Of a stretch of 64,000 nucleotides of DNA, positions 48,131-59,736 are shown in pieces. How positions within the stretch are numbered: position 1 is the stretch's first letter; the number at the start of each line of letters is the position of its first letter. Below the pieces are notes generated by a model. It had not been told where the DNA came from, searched no databases, and was given only the letters and a program-made list of their open reading frames with translations. The stretch is from Hymenobacter cellulosilyticus (GTDB lineage Bacteria > Bacteroidota > Bacteroidia > Cytophagales > Hymenobacteraceae): the NCBI RefSeq assembly GCF_022919215.1, contig NZ_CP095046.1:1230501-1294500 (forward strand), given 5' to 3'. Position numbers and translations under genes: made by a program.

Positions 48131-49438
48131 CTACGCAACCAAGCGGCGGCGTAAGATTTCGATGAGCTCGGTTTTGGTCCGGATTTTTCGGTCGAAAGCC
48201 CGCACTTTACCCTGCAGCATGGTCCGGAACGTGTCGTTGCCGGGGGAGTCGCTGAGCTTGCCCAGGTTTTCCTCCAGCGTAACGCGCTCCTGCTGGTCCG
48301 ACTTGATAAAGTCGCGTAGGGCCTGAATGCGGGTATTAACCTGGTCTTCCTTAGAAAGCACCTCGGGGCTGCCAGCCTGGCGCTTGCGAATGAAATGTTC
48401 CAAGGCACTCATTTCAAACACCTTGTCGCAAGCCAGGATAAAGGCTTCCCATACCCGGTCCGATTCCTCACCGCGCACGGGGCCCACCTTTTTCCAGGCG
48501 GCCTGCAGCTCTTTGGCGCGGGCTACGGCTTCGTTCATGGGGCGGTTGAGCAAGGCGTCGGCCTCGGCTACCAGGGCGCGCTTGCGGCTCAGGTTGTCGT
48601 CGGGGCCGCCGGGCGCGGCGGTTTCCACCCGCTTGGTGCTGATGTGTTCCTTGAGGCGCTCAAAGAAGTGGTTGTGGGCCGCCCGGAAGCGCGTCCATAG
48701 CTCATTGGCCTGCTTGCGCGGCAACGAGCCACCCACTTCCTTCCACTCTTGCTGCAGCAACTTGAGCTTGGCCGTGGTGCCCTCGAAGTCGTCGGAGTTC
48801 TGCAAGGCTTCTGACTTGTGAATCAGCTCTTTGTACTTGTCGAAGACGCGGTTGGTCATGGCCTTCTTCTGGGCCAAAAACTCCTTTTTCTTCACAAAGA
48901 ACTCTTCTACCGCGTCGCGGAAACGGTTTTCCAGCTCCTCGGTAATCTGCTTGTCGACCGGGCCGGTCTTTATCCAGGCCTGGCGCAGGTCCTTGAGCTT
49001 GTCGCCGGCGGCCTGCCAGTCGATGGTGTCGCGCAGGGCTTCGGTTTCCTGAATCAGGCTGATCTTGGTGGCCAGATTTTTTTCCCGGTTGCGGGCAATG
49101 GTCACATTGATATTTTCCTCAGCCTCAGTGAGGCGGCGGTGCAGGCTTTCGAAGTCGCCGAGGCCGTCGTAGGTGGCCGTCTGCTCTTTTAGGTGCAGGG
49201 CTTTCATCAGAAAAGAGCCCTTATTCTCGGACTCCTCCATCTTGCGGAGAAGCTCGTCAACTTTGCCGCGGAAGTTCTCAAAGCGCTGGGCAAAATACAG
49301 CAGCGCGGCTTCCTCGGTATCTTTTACCAGGCCAATTTGCCGGGCAGGCAAATCCATAACGGGTCGTAGCCACACCTGGTCGCCCTCGATGTAGCCATAA
49401 CGGCGAGCTTCGGCCAGTAAGTGGTCTTGTGGTTCCAT
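48131..49438 (-). CDS. DUF349 domain protein
   Basis: The 435-residue, highly charged helical protein contains several repeats of the DUF349 type (LRQAWIKTGPVDKQITEELENRFRDAVEEFF, LQQEWKEVGGSLPRKQANELWTRFRAAHNHFF, LQAAWKKVGPVRGEESDRVWEAF). The function is unknown; the repeats suggest a coiled-coil or nucleic-acid-linked role by inference. The ATG at 49438 (MEPQDHLLAEARRYGY) is preferred over the longer open frame. Confidence 0.9.
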   Translation of the reverse strand: MEPQDHLLAEARRYGYIEGDQVWLRPVMDLPARQIGLVKDTEEAALLYFAQRFENFRGKVDELLRKMEESENKGSFLMKALHLKEQTATYDGLGDFESLHRRLTEAEENINVTIARNREKNLATKISLIQETEALRDTIDWQAAGDKLKDLRQAWIKTGPVDKQITEELENRFRDAVEEFFVKKKEFLAQKKAMTNRVFDKYKELIHKSEALQNSDDFEGTTAKLKLLQQEWKEVGGSLPRKQANELWTRFRAAHNHFFERLKEHISTKRVETAAPGGPDDNLSRKRALVAEADALLNRPMNEAVARAKELQAAWKKVGPVRGEESDRVWEAFILACDKVFEMSALEHFIRKRQAGSPEVLSKEDQVNTRIQALRDFIKSDQQERVTLEENLGKLSDSPGNDTFRTMLQGKVRAFDRKIRTKTELIEILRRRLVA

Positions 49439-49959
49439 AAACGAATAAGCAGGGCGAATAGGGTGAAGGGGGGAGTTCGGAGCGGAAATATGTACAAGAT
49501 TTACGGCATGCCTAACAGTTCCATTGCTTTTTTGATGGCCGCCGGTCAAACGGCGGAATCTTACGCCGGGCTGCCTACCTTTGGAGAGCCAACCTAGAAG
49601 CTGCGGCTGGAAAGAAAGCAGAACCAGTTGTATGCTCTCGAATGGTAGGCTACGCACTGGCAGCCTGCACGGTTATGAGAATGACGTAACGTGCCGCCGG
49701 CTGCCTGGGTAGGTCGCCACGGCAAATTGAATCGGTTTAGGTGCTTCAATGAGCCCGCAAAATATCGAGTATTACCAAATCCCCAACTGTTTAAGGTTTG
49801 CGGCGGCTCTCTTTCACACGTTTTGCGCCGCCGGGCCCGCCACCAGCTGACGGGCCACGCCCGGCCGGCTAGGCTGGGCGGGCATCTTGGGCAAGTCCAC
49901 CTCTCTTCGTACGTTTACTTAAGGGCCCTGAGGTCCTACCACTTCCAACCACCCTTCGC
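49439..49959. other. Intergenic region before ettA
   Basis: No gene is seen in 520 bases. A plus-strand TACCTTTG lies at 49575-49582, far (about 380 bases) from the ettA start. TACGTTTA near 49910 is closer and weaker. The open frames here have no sensible composition. Confidence 0.4.
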
Positions 49960-51624
<1,665 letters not shown>

Positions 51625-51639
51625 GCTAGACGAACCGAC

Positions 51640-51684
51640 AACACAAAAACGCCGCTGGAATGCTTTCAGCGGCGTTTTTGTGTT
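51640..51684. terminator. Bidirectional terminator
   Basis: AACACAAAAACGCCGCTG (51640-51657) pairs with its complement at 51667-51684 around a 9-base loop, between convergent ettA and the small gene at 51706. Confidence 0.85.
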
Positions 51685-51705
51685 TTTATCTGGTTACCGG
51701 CCGGC

Positions 51706-51930
51706 TTACACTTCATCGGGCAGAACTTCCGCCTGGAAGCCGGCCGCGCGTAGCAGCGTGATAAGCTCGGCGGCCGGGATAAAGTCGGTGGGGGATTCTA
51801 TTCGCAGAATATTGTCGCAGTCATCCAGGTCGAAGTTGGCCCGGTACTGAGCAAAGTTCTGGTGAATCTGGTGGAGCAACTGCCGGGCGTGGCGCCGGGC
51901 TCTGACGTTGGTTTTAAAGACTTCTACCAT
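51706..51930 (-). CDS. Small HMA-like protein without CxxC
   Basis: The 74-residue protein reads VEVFKTNV...FDLDDCDNILRIES, a pattern resembling heavy-metal-associated ferredoxin-like domains of Bacteroidetes that have lost the CxxC metal site. The single Cys is in the LDDCDNILR strand. A role in metal or stress response is only a guess. It is intact. Confidence 0.6.
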   Translation of the reverse strand: MVEVFKTNVRARRHARQLLHQIHQNFAQYRANFDLDDCDNILRIESPTDFIPAAELITLLRAAGFQAEVLPDEV

Positions 51931-51975
51931 AACGCGGGCAGGGAGAGATAGTAGATACTACATATGCGGGTCAGC

Positions 51976-52374
51976 CTAGGCCACGCTGAGCTCGGCTTTG
52001 GGCTGCGGGTCAGCCTCGGCGCGACGCCGGTTGGTTTGGTACGACACGGCAATGATGAGGAAGCCAACCGCTACCGGCAGCCACTGGCCCAGCGGGTCGC
52101 CCACTGAGAGGCCCGAGTACATGGCACCGGCCAAATCGAAAACGAAGCCGGCATAGGCCCACTCCCGCAGGCGGGGAAAACCGGGCACAAGCAGGGCCAG
52201 CACGCCCAGAACCTTGGCGACGCCCAAAAACGGCAGCAGGTAAGTTGGATAGCCCAGGTGCTTAAAGCCTTCCACCGCCTCGGGCACGCTAAGCAAGTTG
52301 GTAATCCCCGACATCAGCATCAAGGCCGCCAACAGGCCGGTCGAAATCCAGTAGAGCACATTGGTCGTTTTCAT
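51976..52374 (-). CDS. DoxX-like family membrane protein
   Basis: The 132-residue protein with four hydrophobic segments reads LMSGITNLLSVPEAVEGFKHLGYPTYLLPFLGVAKVLG, the hallmark of DoxX-like small membrane proteins, with no defined function. It follows the HMA-like gene's upstream side on the same strand. Confidence 0.8.
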   Translation of the reverse strand: MKTTNVLYWISTGLLAALMLMSGITNLLSVPEAVEGFKHLGYPTYLLPFLGVAKVLGVLALLVPGFPRLREWAYAGFVFDLAGAMYSGLSVGDPLGQWLPVAVGFLIIAVSYQTNRRRAEADPQPKAELSVA

Positions 52375-52575
52375 GGCAAGAAGCAGTTATAAGGTAAAAC
52401 ATGGAAAAATTGATGGGCCAAACCCAGGGCTGATGCTAACTACAGTAGTGGCATGCAGCAGCCCGGAGTTTGATTGCCAACAAATTTAGTAATACCCGAC
52501 TTGGCGTAGCAGGGCCAAATCCGACTTATTGCGGGTGTTTTGCGACAAGGCTTTGCTCTGACAACTAACTACCGA

Positions 52576-53372
52576 TTACCCAACCAGAACTGCTGTAGTG
52601 CAGAGTCTTATAGCCCGGCAACCACGTGGCAGAACGACCCGGCTGAACAGTTTTAGTCGGGTTGTTTTAGGGGAAGTACCGTCCTGAGGTAAGCTGTGTA
52701 CAAGCTGCCAGCACCTACGGGGCTGCACTATCCGGGCCGGCCGCGTACTGGCTAGCTGACGCTGGTTGAGGTAGTTTTCCAAGGCAGCCAACCAGGCTTT
52801 TTCGCTGGCCGGTACGGCAATTACCGGGCTGGCCTTGGCAGACTCACCACCAGTAGGAAGTGATGAGCTCTGCGGCTGACGGGCCCCGGAGGCTGGTCGG
52901 GACCGAGACACAGCGGGCTTGCCGGGTGAGGAAGTACGCCAGCGGTTTTTGTAGCCCACGTAGGCGTAGTTCGTGTTTTCGAGGTGCGGGCGGCTGCGGG
53001 CAGTGTTGTCTTCGCTGGGTGTCTGCTCCGTAATGTGGCCGATGAGCAAGTCAATTTTCCGGTTCCTGAGGGCGCGGTAGAGCTGCTGCTCGTTGCCGGG
53101 TACCCATTCGACCTCGGCCGCTAGTTGCCGGGCGAATCCCGTGATAAGGGCCGTATCCATTCCGTGCGGCCCCCGCAAGCGCGGATTGGGCGTAAGCTCT
53201 TTGCCCGGGGTATACCCAACCCGTAACACCGTGCCCGAACGCGGGCCAACGTGCCCTGTGCAGTAGCGGGGGCCTTGGTTACCACGTTTGCAAACAAGCC
53301 GCTACCCAGCGACAACAGATAAGCCATGCTGCTAAACGTGAGCAGGCAACCACTAATCAGGAGAAGTTTCAT
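52576..53372 (-). CDS. Periplasmic solute-binding-protein-like protein, partly degenerate (frame break)
   Basis: After an N-terminal membrane segment (MKLLLISGCLLTFSSMAYLL), the chain reads LRVGYTPGKELTPNP...GMDTALITGFARQLAAEVEWV...LRNRKIDLLIGHITEQTP, as in the first lobe of family 3 solute-binding proteins. One base is missing near 53245. After NYAYVGYKNRW the sequence turns Ser/Pro-rich, then returns to family-like VIAVPASEKAWLAALENYLN. The last 60 residues look out of frame, so the end at 52576 is doubtful. It may be a decayed gene. No transporter partner is visible. Confidence 0.5.
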
Positions 53373-53533
53373 AACAAACAGCGCCAGGCAGTTGGTGAGC
53401 AAACCCAAGTACGGAATAATATCGAAGTGTAAAATACTGATTTTCAGCTCCAGAATCCGTACAGATAAATACGCGGCAAGACTGCGCCGGCCAATGAGGG
53501 CGGGAGTAGAGCTTGAGTAGCGTAGAAAAAAGA

Positions 53534-53565
53534 TGCCCTGCCCAGAGTAGCATCCGGACAGGGCA
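53534..53565 (-). terminator. Terminator downstream of the barrel remnant
   Basis: On the minus strand TGCCCTG pairs with CAGGGCA (53559-53565 and 53534-53540), with an extended near-perfect stem, followed by TCTTTTTTC. Confidence 0.65.
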
Positions 53566-53601
53566 CTGTGGCCACGAGCGTGGCGCTGGTGAGAAGATAC
53601 G

Positions 53602-53690
53602 TTAGTACTTGAACAGGTAGCGGGCCGTGAAAAGCCGGGGCCGTAAACGCTGCAATGCCCCAGAGACAGCCAGAATTCTGCTGGCTGTTA
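53602..53690 (-). pseudogene. Outer-membrane beta-barrel C-terminal remnant
   Basis: On the minus strand the last codons read RLRPRLFTARYLFKY followed by TAA at 53602-53604, the pattern of the final strand of a Bacteroidetes outer-membrane barrel with an aromatic last residue. Upstream the frame closes within about 30 codons, and the DyP gene begins its end at 53688. So either a receptor gene was lost and only its end plus terminator remain, or the resemblance is chance. Confidence 0.4.
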
Positions 53691-55150
53691 TACTGCTTCA
53701 GCGGGGCTTTGGGCCAGTGCCGCCAGCCCGCTCAGAGAAGGAGCATAGAAATACTCGCCCCCGCGCATCGTCACGAACTGAGCAAAATGTGCGGTAGCCT
53801 TTGTGCTTCTGTTCCAGGCGGTTGGGAAGGTGAGTTCTGCTCGCTTGCCCTGACCGATAATAGGGTCGAGGCCGACGAGGCCCTTATCAAATAGGAAACG
53901 CTCGTTGTTGGCCCAGGACTTCTGCAGAAATTCGAACTGCTGGCCAATGTTGCGCTGGTAGCACATGAACAGCAGGCCCGCGTCCTCGCCCTGCTGGGCA
54001 CCTTTCCGCGACCCGTAGGGAATGCCCCGCCGAGTGATACGGTGCCGGAGCTCAGCAGCATTGTTGGTTTCGCCCGTGGGTTCATCTTGCGGATGTGGGC
54101 ATGGAAAGGGCATTTTAGTCCATCCTTGTCGGCATCGAAATTGAAGTTGTTGGTGAACAGCGGCTTGCCGTGCGTGGCTGAATTTGGGTCTTGATCTGTA
54201 TCCTGCGCCAGCAAGGTGACCGGAGTACCATTTTCGAAGCGCCCGACCAGCATAGCACCGGCTCGTTCAGCATCCTCTCCCTGTAGGTTCAGCGCCTCGG
54301 CCAGTGCTGTTTCGGCCTTCTCAAACCCGGGTACGTCTTGCGCGAGCTTTCGGAATACGAAAAAGCTGCCCCAGGCGTCCTCTTCCTGGCTTAGGGCATC
54401 GGGCACCAGCACCAAGTCTTCGGCCTTCAACTCCATATCCCGGCTGTGGGGCTGGGGCCCTCAGGGCTAACGTCGTCGGAGAGGTAGAGGGGCTGACTTA
54501 CCCCATCAGCATAGCCGAAGTGCTCGATATCGTGTTCTTTACCTTCCGGGCCTTCCTTCAGCCGTTTTCCTTGCTCCTGCACACGCACCTGAATTCCAAA
54601 GTCAGCAGACTGGCTTAGAACATCTTTTGCTACTTGCTGCAGACCCTTTTCATTGTTGTCGGCCAGTAGCAGCAGGGCATGTATGGCGCTGGGCGTAGTG
54701 TCAGCATTGCGCCAGCCAGCATCCCAATCAGACAGCTTGGGGTCTTGTAGCTCACTGTCGGCCAGGTTGCGCATACCGGCTTCGAAGGCCCATTCCGACC
54801 CAGGCCCGGAGTCTGGGAGGCTTCCTGGGGCATGGCAGGAGCTTGCAGGCGGCGCAGGCCGTCGGCCGTAAAGAGCAGACTGGTAAAAAGGCCAGCGTCG
54901 AATTCCTCCTCTCTTTTCTCGGCCGCCTGAAACTTCTTGCGGTCCTCTAGCTGGCGGGCAGTAGAAATGATGTGCGGCTTGCCCGGGCCTTGGTCAGTGA
55001 GAAGCTGGTCGATCCACCGCCGGACTTTAGCGGTGTCCACGAATTCGAGAAAGAGCAGAGTGACGTTTTCTCGTCCGTGGCCTTTCAGAATGTTGCCTTG
55101 GGCCTTGCCGTAGCTTTTAATTGCTTGGTCGGGGTAATGAGAGCAGACAT
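53688..55150 (-). CDS. DyP-type peroxidase (four frame breaks)
   Basis: Dye-decolorising peroxidases are heme enzymes. The repaired chain of about 489 residues shows the GxxDG motif with the catalytic Asp (FGYADGVSQP), CPFHAHIRKMNPR near the heme-binding His region, and ELRHRITRRGIPYG. Bases are missing near 55131-55134 (after SALITP), 54799-54801 (after TPGLG), 54439-54441 (after SPTA) and 54073-54075 (after NPR). Each repair restores conserved sequence. There is no signal peptide. It ends ALAQSPAEAV at 53688. Confidence 0.88.
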
Positions 55151-55507
55151 GTTGGAAAAAGAAAAAAGTAGGAAAATGCCTGCCAGCGGAGTGTTAGGTT
55201 GTGGCTAACCCGACCAGACCTAGTGAATAGCAGGCAAAATGGATGTAGCTGGCCGCTTGGAAAGAAGAGTGAACCAGAGCCATTCCAGCTGGCCTTCAAA
55301 AGTCGGCTACTGTTGAGGCTTTCGCTTCCGTGCTACCACTGAATTTGGCAGTTGCTCCTCAGGTATTTACCTGCGAAAAGTCCAGGTTGCCATCAGCTTC
55401 TATTGCCTGCTTCACCATTGGCCATAAACAAGACAAGCCAGCGGATGCATCTCCGCTGACTTGCTGTTACTTAAAAAACCCGTGCTCCGCGCTTGACAGG
55501 CGGGCCG
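55151..55507. other. Intergenic region without a recognisable gene
   Basis: I see no credible open frame, strong hairpin or consensus promoter in these 350 bases between the DyP gene and the antiporter gene. Confidence 0.4.
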
Positions 55508-57129
55508 CTAGTGCGGCATGTGGCTGATTTTGGCCTCATCCAGGTCGAGCTGGGCTTCTTGGTGGCGCAGCATTTCTTCCTCGAACACATCTTCGCGGCG
55601 CAGCACAAACAACTCCTCGCGCTGCACCTGCAGCACGTCGAGCAGCACCTGGTGGTAGCGCTGCAGGGCCAGGCGTTTGGACTCATCGTAGTCCAGGGCT
55701 TCGAGCAGGTTGCCGGTACGCTGGGCTTCGGCCTGCATGCGGTGCTGCAGGGCGCTAATCATCTCGTTGTTTTGGATGTCTTCGGCATATTCCCGGGCTA
55801 GGTGGGCCAGGGCCACGTGGCGCAGGCGCAGGCGGATACCGGCTTCCTGCTCGTCGGTAGGCATGCGTTCTTCGGTTTCGGCCACGCCCGTGAATCGAAT
55901 CAGTAAGGGCAGAGTGAGGCCCTGAAACACGAGCGTCACCAGAATCACAACGAAGGTGATAAATAGAATCAGGTTACGCTGCGGAAACGCCTGCCCGTTG
56001 CTCAGCAGTAGGGGCACCGACAAGGCCGAGGCCAATGACACCACCCCGCGCATACCGGCCCAGCCGATGATAACCGGCCCCTGCCAGCCCGGACTGGTTT
56101 CCTGGGTGCGGATGCTGTGCGAGAGCCAGCGCGGCACGAAGGCCGCCGGAAACATCCAGACCAGCCGAATAACGATGACGATGGCGCTGATAATAAGCCC
56201 GTAGGTAATAGCCTGGCTTAAGGAGTAGTTGCCCAACCCCTGCACGGCTACCGGCAGCTCCAGGCCGATGAGGATGAAAACCAAGCCGTTGAGGGCGAAG
56301 CCCACGCTGGTCCACACGCTGTTGGTTTGCAGGCGTGTGTCGGCGTCGAAGACTCGGTGGGAGTGGTAAGACAGCATCAGCCCGCCGCTCACTACGGCCA
56401 GCACCCCGGAAAAGTGAAATTCCTCGGCCAGCAGGTACATCACGTAGGGCGCAATAAAGGTGAGCACCGTGTTGATGCTAGGCGTAGTGGGCAGGTACTT
56501 ATGAATCAGGTAAAAGCCGTAGCCCACGGCCAGTCCGACGGCTAGTCCCATGCCGCTGGCCAGCAAAAAGCTGGTGGCCGCCTGCTGCCACACAAACGTG
56601 CCCGACACCACCGCTGCCAGGGCAAAGCGAAACACAATCAGGCTGCTGGCGTCATTAATCAGGCTTTCCCCTCCAGGATGCTGGTTACGCGGCGGGGCAC
56701 TTTTATACCCTTAAGCACCGAGGTAGCCGCCACCGCGTCGGGCGGAGAAATAATGCCGCCCAGCAAGAAGCCCAGGGCCAGTGTGAAGCCCGGAATCATG
56801 GCCTGCGACACGTAGGCCACGATGGTAGAGGTAAAAAATACCAGTCCGAAAGCCAGCAGGGCAATGGGCCGCTTCCACCGCCAGAAGTCTTTCCAGGAAG
56901 TGTCCCAGGCGGCCTGGTAGAGCAGGGGCGGCAGGAAAATCAGGAAGATGAGGTCCGGGTCAATGACGATGAGCGGCAGGCCCGGCACGAAGCTCAGCGC
57001 CAGGCCGGCCAGCACCAGAAAGATGGGGTAGGAGATGCGCAGCTTCTGGCCCAGCATGACCAGCAGCAGCATGGCAAAGAGCAGGCCCAGGACCAGCAGA
57101 ATATTTTCGTGGAGTACGTTGTCGTGCAT
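55508..57129 (-). CDS. Na+/H+ antiporter, CPA1/NhaP type (frame break)
   Basis: The protein of about 541 residues has twelve or so membrane helices, with the CPA1 motifs LIFLIFLPPLLYQAAW, GGIISPPDAVAATSVL (ion-binding Asp region), ILEGESLINDASSLIV and GWAGMRGVVSLASALSVPL. A cytosolic tail of about 130 helical residues follows. One G is missing in the run at 56668-56671 (coding GGGGAAAGC), splitting it after ILEG. It is divergent from the HNH nuclease gene. Confidence 0.92.
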
Positions 57130-57241
57130 AAAGTGGGTAACTAGCCGCGGCGCATCAGCTGCCGCCCGGAGGCGGAAGGTAGCCGCTGCCCGCCAAAAAC
57201 GCTACAATTCGGGCCCGTGGCTGCGTATCTTGCCTGGCCCT

Positions 57242-58195
57242 ATGCCCGACCTGTCCCACTACCTCACTCGTTTTTGCAAGCTCAAAACCAGCAAGCTGGG
57301 AGGCGAAGAAGCTCCCTACAAGCCGGCCCTGCTGCTGGCCGTGCTCGAAGGCATCGAAGACGGTAGTATCCAGGACAACCAAATCGTCATCACGCCCGAG
57401 CTGCTGGCCGCTTTCCAAAGCAACTGCCGCGACCTGAGCACCTCCGAGCGGTTTCGGGCCAACAACTTCGCCCTGCCGTTTTACCACCTTACCGGCGACG
57501 GGTTCTGGCACCTGCGCACTCACTTCGGCCAGCCCTTGCTGCTGACAACTTCCGGCTCGCCGCGCAGCCTGGGCCACCTGCGTCAGGTGGTAGCCTATGC
57601 CGCCTTCGACGCGGAGCTGTGGCTGCTGCTCCAGGATACGGCCACCCGGCACACGTTCCGCGACGCCCTGCTAAGCCGGTATTTCCCACAGACCCGCTAC
57701 CACTACCGCCCCAGCGCGGGTCCCGAAGCATTGCGGGAGTTGAGCCAGCAGATGCTACAGGAGCCCGCCGCCTTGTACCAAACCCACCTCAACCTCACCG
57801 ATGAAGTGGATACGTTTATGCGGAGCGGCACTTTCAAACGGGTCGTGCTGGAAGCCTACAACTATACCTGCGCCATTTCGGGCCTCCAGTTGATCAGCAC
57901 CGGCACCAGCGCCGTAGCCCCGCTGCTCGATGCCTGCCACATCGTGCCCTGGTCCATCAGCCACGACGACACCATCGGCAACGGCCTGGCCCTGACGCCC
58001 ACCCTGCACCGCGCCTTCGACCGCCACCTGCTCCGCATCGACCAGGACTACCGGGTGCGGGTGGCCGGCTCCTTCCGCGAGCTGCGGGGTCAGGAACACG
58101 GGCTCTTGCAGTTTGAAGGCCAGCAGCTGCGGCTGCCCGAGCGGCGGGAGTGGTGGCCGCGGAAGGAGGGGTTTGGGTCGGGAGCTGGCAGATAG
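57242..58195 (+). CDS. HNH endonuclease
   Basis: The 317-residue protein has an N-terminal domain (LTRFCKLKTSKLGGEEAPYKPALLLAVL) and a C-terminal HNH nuclease of the HNH_2 type: DACHIVPWSIS (His233), NGLALTPTLHRAFDRHLL (Asn247, His256), with AYNYTCAISG at 206-214. Proteins of this plan are usually stand-alone restriction-like or defence nucleases; no methylase is adjacent. The ATG at 57242 is chosen over the longer open frame. It opens a same-strand accessory block and has no frame break. Confidence 0.88.
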   Translation: MPDLSHYLTRFCKLKTSKLGGEEAPYKPALLLAVLEGIEDGSIQDNQIVITPELLAAFQSNCRDLSTSERFRANNFALPFYHLTGDGFWHLRTHFGQPLLLTTSGSPRSLGHLRQVVAYAAFDAELWLLLQDTATRHTFRDALLSRYFPQTRYHYRPSAGPEALRELSQQMLQEPAALYQTHLNLTDEVDTFMRSGTFKRVVLEAYNYTCAISGLQLISTGTSAVAPLLDACHIVPWSISHDDTIGNGLALTPTLHRAFDRHLLRIDQDYRVRVAGSFRELRGQEHGLLQFEGQQLRLPERREWWPRKEGFGSGAGR

Positions 58196-58332
58196 TAGTG
58201 AAGCCCTGATACTTCCTAGCAAATGCGGGGCCGACGCCGCCAGTAGCAGGCTGCCGCACTTATTTTCCCTGCCCGCCGCCGATAAATCGGTTTGCTAGTG
58301 TAGCTTAGGTACTCATCCCCAGAACTAGCCCT

Positions 58333-59667
58333 ATGAGTGAGCCAGCCCCCATTTCGCGTAGCGCTCAGCGCCACCTCGACCTGATTCGCCACCACGACGA
58401 AACCCTGGCCCAGTACCAAGCCGATCCGGCCGTAGCGGAGTGGCTACAGCAGTTTCGGGACAATGGAGCCCGCTTCCTGGAGCGCTACGCCAGTGAGCGG
58501 GCCAGCGCGCTGGTAGACGGCCGCTCGTTCTGGGACATCAACCAACAGGAAGAAGCTAATCTGGTGCAGGAGGCCACCGAACGCCTGTGGGAGATTCAGC
58601 AGCGCAAGCTGTTTGAGCTCCAGTGCCGCTGGCGGGCCGAGGAAGTACGCCTGCCAGCGGAGCTGGTAGTGCTAAGCCAGGACTTCGAGCGCTGGGGTAC
58701 TCGCATCGAGCAATGCCCGCTGGTGCCGCCCATCGCGGCGGCCGAGGTAGAAAGCTACCTGACGTACCTGCTTAGCGACGCCTGCACCGATGCCGCTGGG
58801 GACTTCGGCCGTCATCACGACTGGCAGCACTACGAGCGTTTCCGCCGCTACCTGCTACTACAGGCCGAGGGCCAGAATCCCGAGCAGGTGCGCCGCGAAG
58901 CCGGCCAGCACGCCGAACCGGGCTTGGGCGGCCTGATCGGCATGCTCGACGATTTTTTCCTGGGCTATCCGGCCTGGTATGCCCACTGTGATGCCGCGGC
59001 TGGTCCGCCCAACCTGGTGCTGTACCTGCCCAACCACCGGGGTGAGAAAGAAGAATACTACCGGCATTTGGGCCGCACGGGCAAAGCGCCCAACGTGTAC
59101 GAAGAGCCCGACAACGACGAACCAGCCCCCGCCGACCCCGCGCCCACCGCCCCGGCCGCCGACCCGCCCCTGCGCTACCTCGGTCATGACCAGTTCGCGG
59201 GCCTCACGGATACCCTGATGCGTAAATTTGAGACACCGGAGCTGCTGCGCTTCCACGAAGCCCTGTCGCATGAGCCAGCCATTGCCCCGGTGTTGGCCCC
59301 CGGCACGGACGACGATGACGATGACGACGAGCAGGCCGACGTAAACGAGGCCGCCTTGGCTGAGATGGGCTCCGAAGCCGGGCGGGTACTGCTGGAAATT
59401 CCGGAGCGCCTGCCCATTGAAGCCCACACCGACTGGCGCGTAGCCCTGCACCGCACCTGGCTCGGCTGGCGCAAGCAGCGGCTGGCCACGGCCCTGCGCG
59501 CAGCCGTCGCCGACTATGCCGCCCGCGAGCAGGCTGGTCAGCCTCATCCTTCGCCCTATCCGGAATCCGACCTGAGTGACTTGGCCCGGAAGTCCTGGAA
59601 GCAGGAGCGCAAGCTCATCCTCAAGGGGCGGGAGCGGGCCGGGGAGCCCCGCGACTTCAACTTTTAG
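58333..59667 (+). CDS. Uncharacterised protein A of a tandem paralogue pair
   Basis: I recognise no family in the 444 residues. Visible features are a helical N-terminal half rich in Glu, Arg and aromatic residues (EATERLWEIQQRKLFELQCRWRAEE at about 80-104), the segment QCPLVPPIAAAEVESYLTYLLSDAC, the YPAWYAHCDA motif near 217, a Pro/Asp-rich linker, a seven-Asp run near 324, and the ending KGRERAGEPRDFNF. It is related over its full length to the next gene. There is no signal peptide or membrane segment, so it is cytoplasmic. It lies 138 bases after the HNH gene and 70 before its paralogue. Confidence 0.7.
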   Translation: MSEPAPISRSAQRHLDLIRHHDETLAQYQADPAVAEWLQQFRDNGARFLERYASERASALVDGRSFWDINQQEEANLVQEATERLWEIQQRKLFELQCRWRAEEVRLPAELVVLSQDFERWGTRIEQCPLVPPIAAAEVESYLTYLLSDACTDAAGDFGRHHDWQHYERFRRYLLLQAEGQNPEQVRREAGQHAEPGLGGLIGMLDDFFLGYPAWYAHCDAAAGPPNLVLYLPNHRGEKEEYYRHLGRTGKAPNVYEEPDNDEPAPADPAPTAPAADPPLRYLGHDQFAGLTDTLMRKFETPELLRFHEALSHEPAIAPVLAPGTDDDDDDDEQADVNEAALAEMGSEAGRVLLEIPERLPIEAHTDWRVALHRTWLGWRKQRLATALRAAVADYAAREQAGQPHPSPYPESDLSDLARKSWKQERKLILKGRERAGEPRDFNF

Positions 59668-59736
59668 CTGCCCGCAGCGGGCGGCATTGGCTGGCCGGCG
59701 TGGCGTATTCATCCACTAGTTATCCTTCGGTTTGTT

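Noticed and set aside
47997..48408. N-terminal extension of the DUF2795 open frame to 48408
   Set aside because: The extension is in the wrong frame because of the missing C at 47953; the true start is the ATG at 47996.
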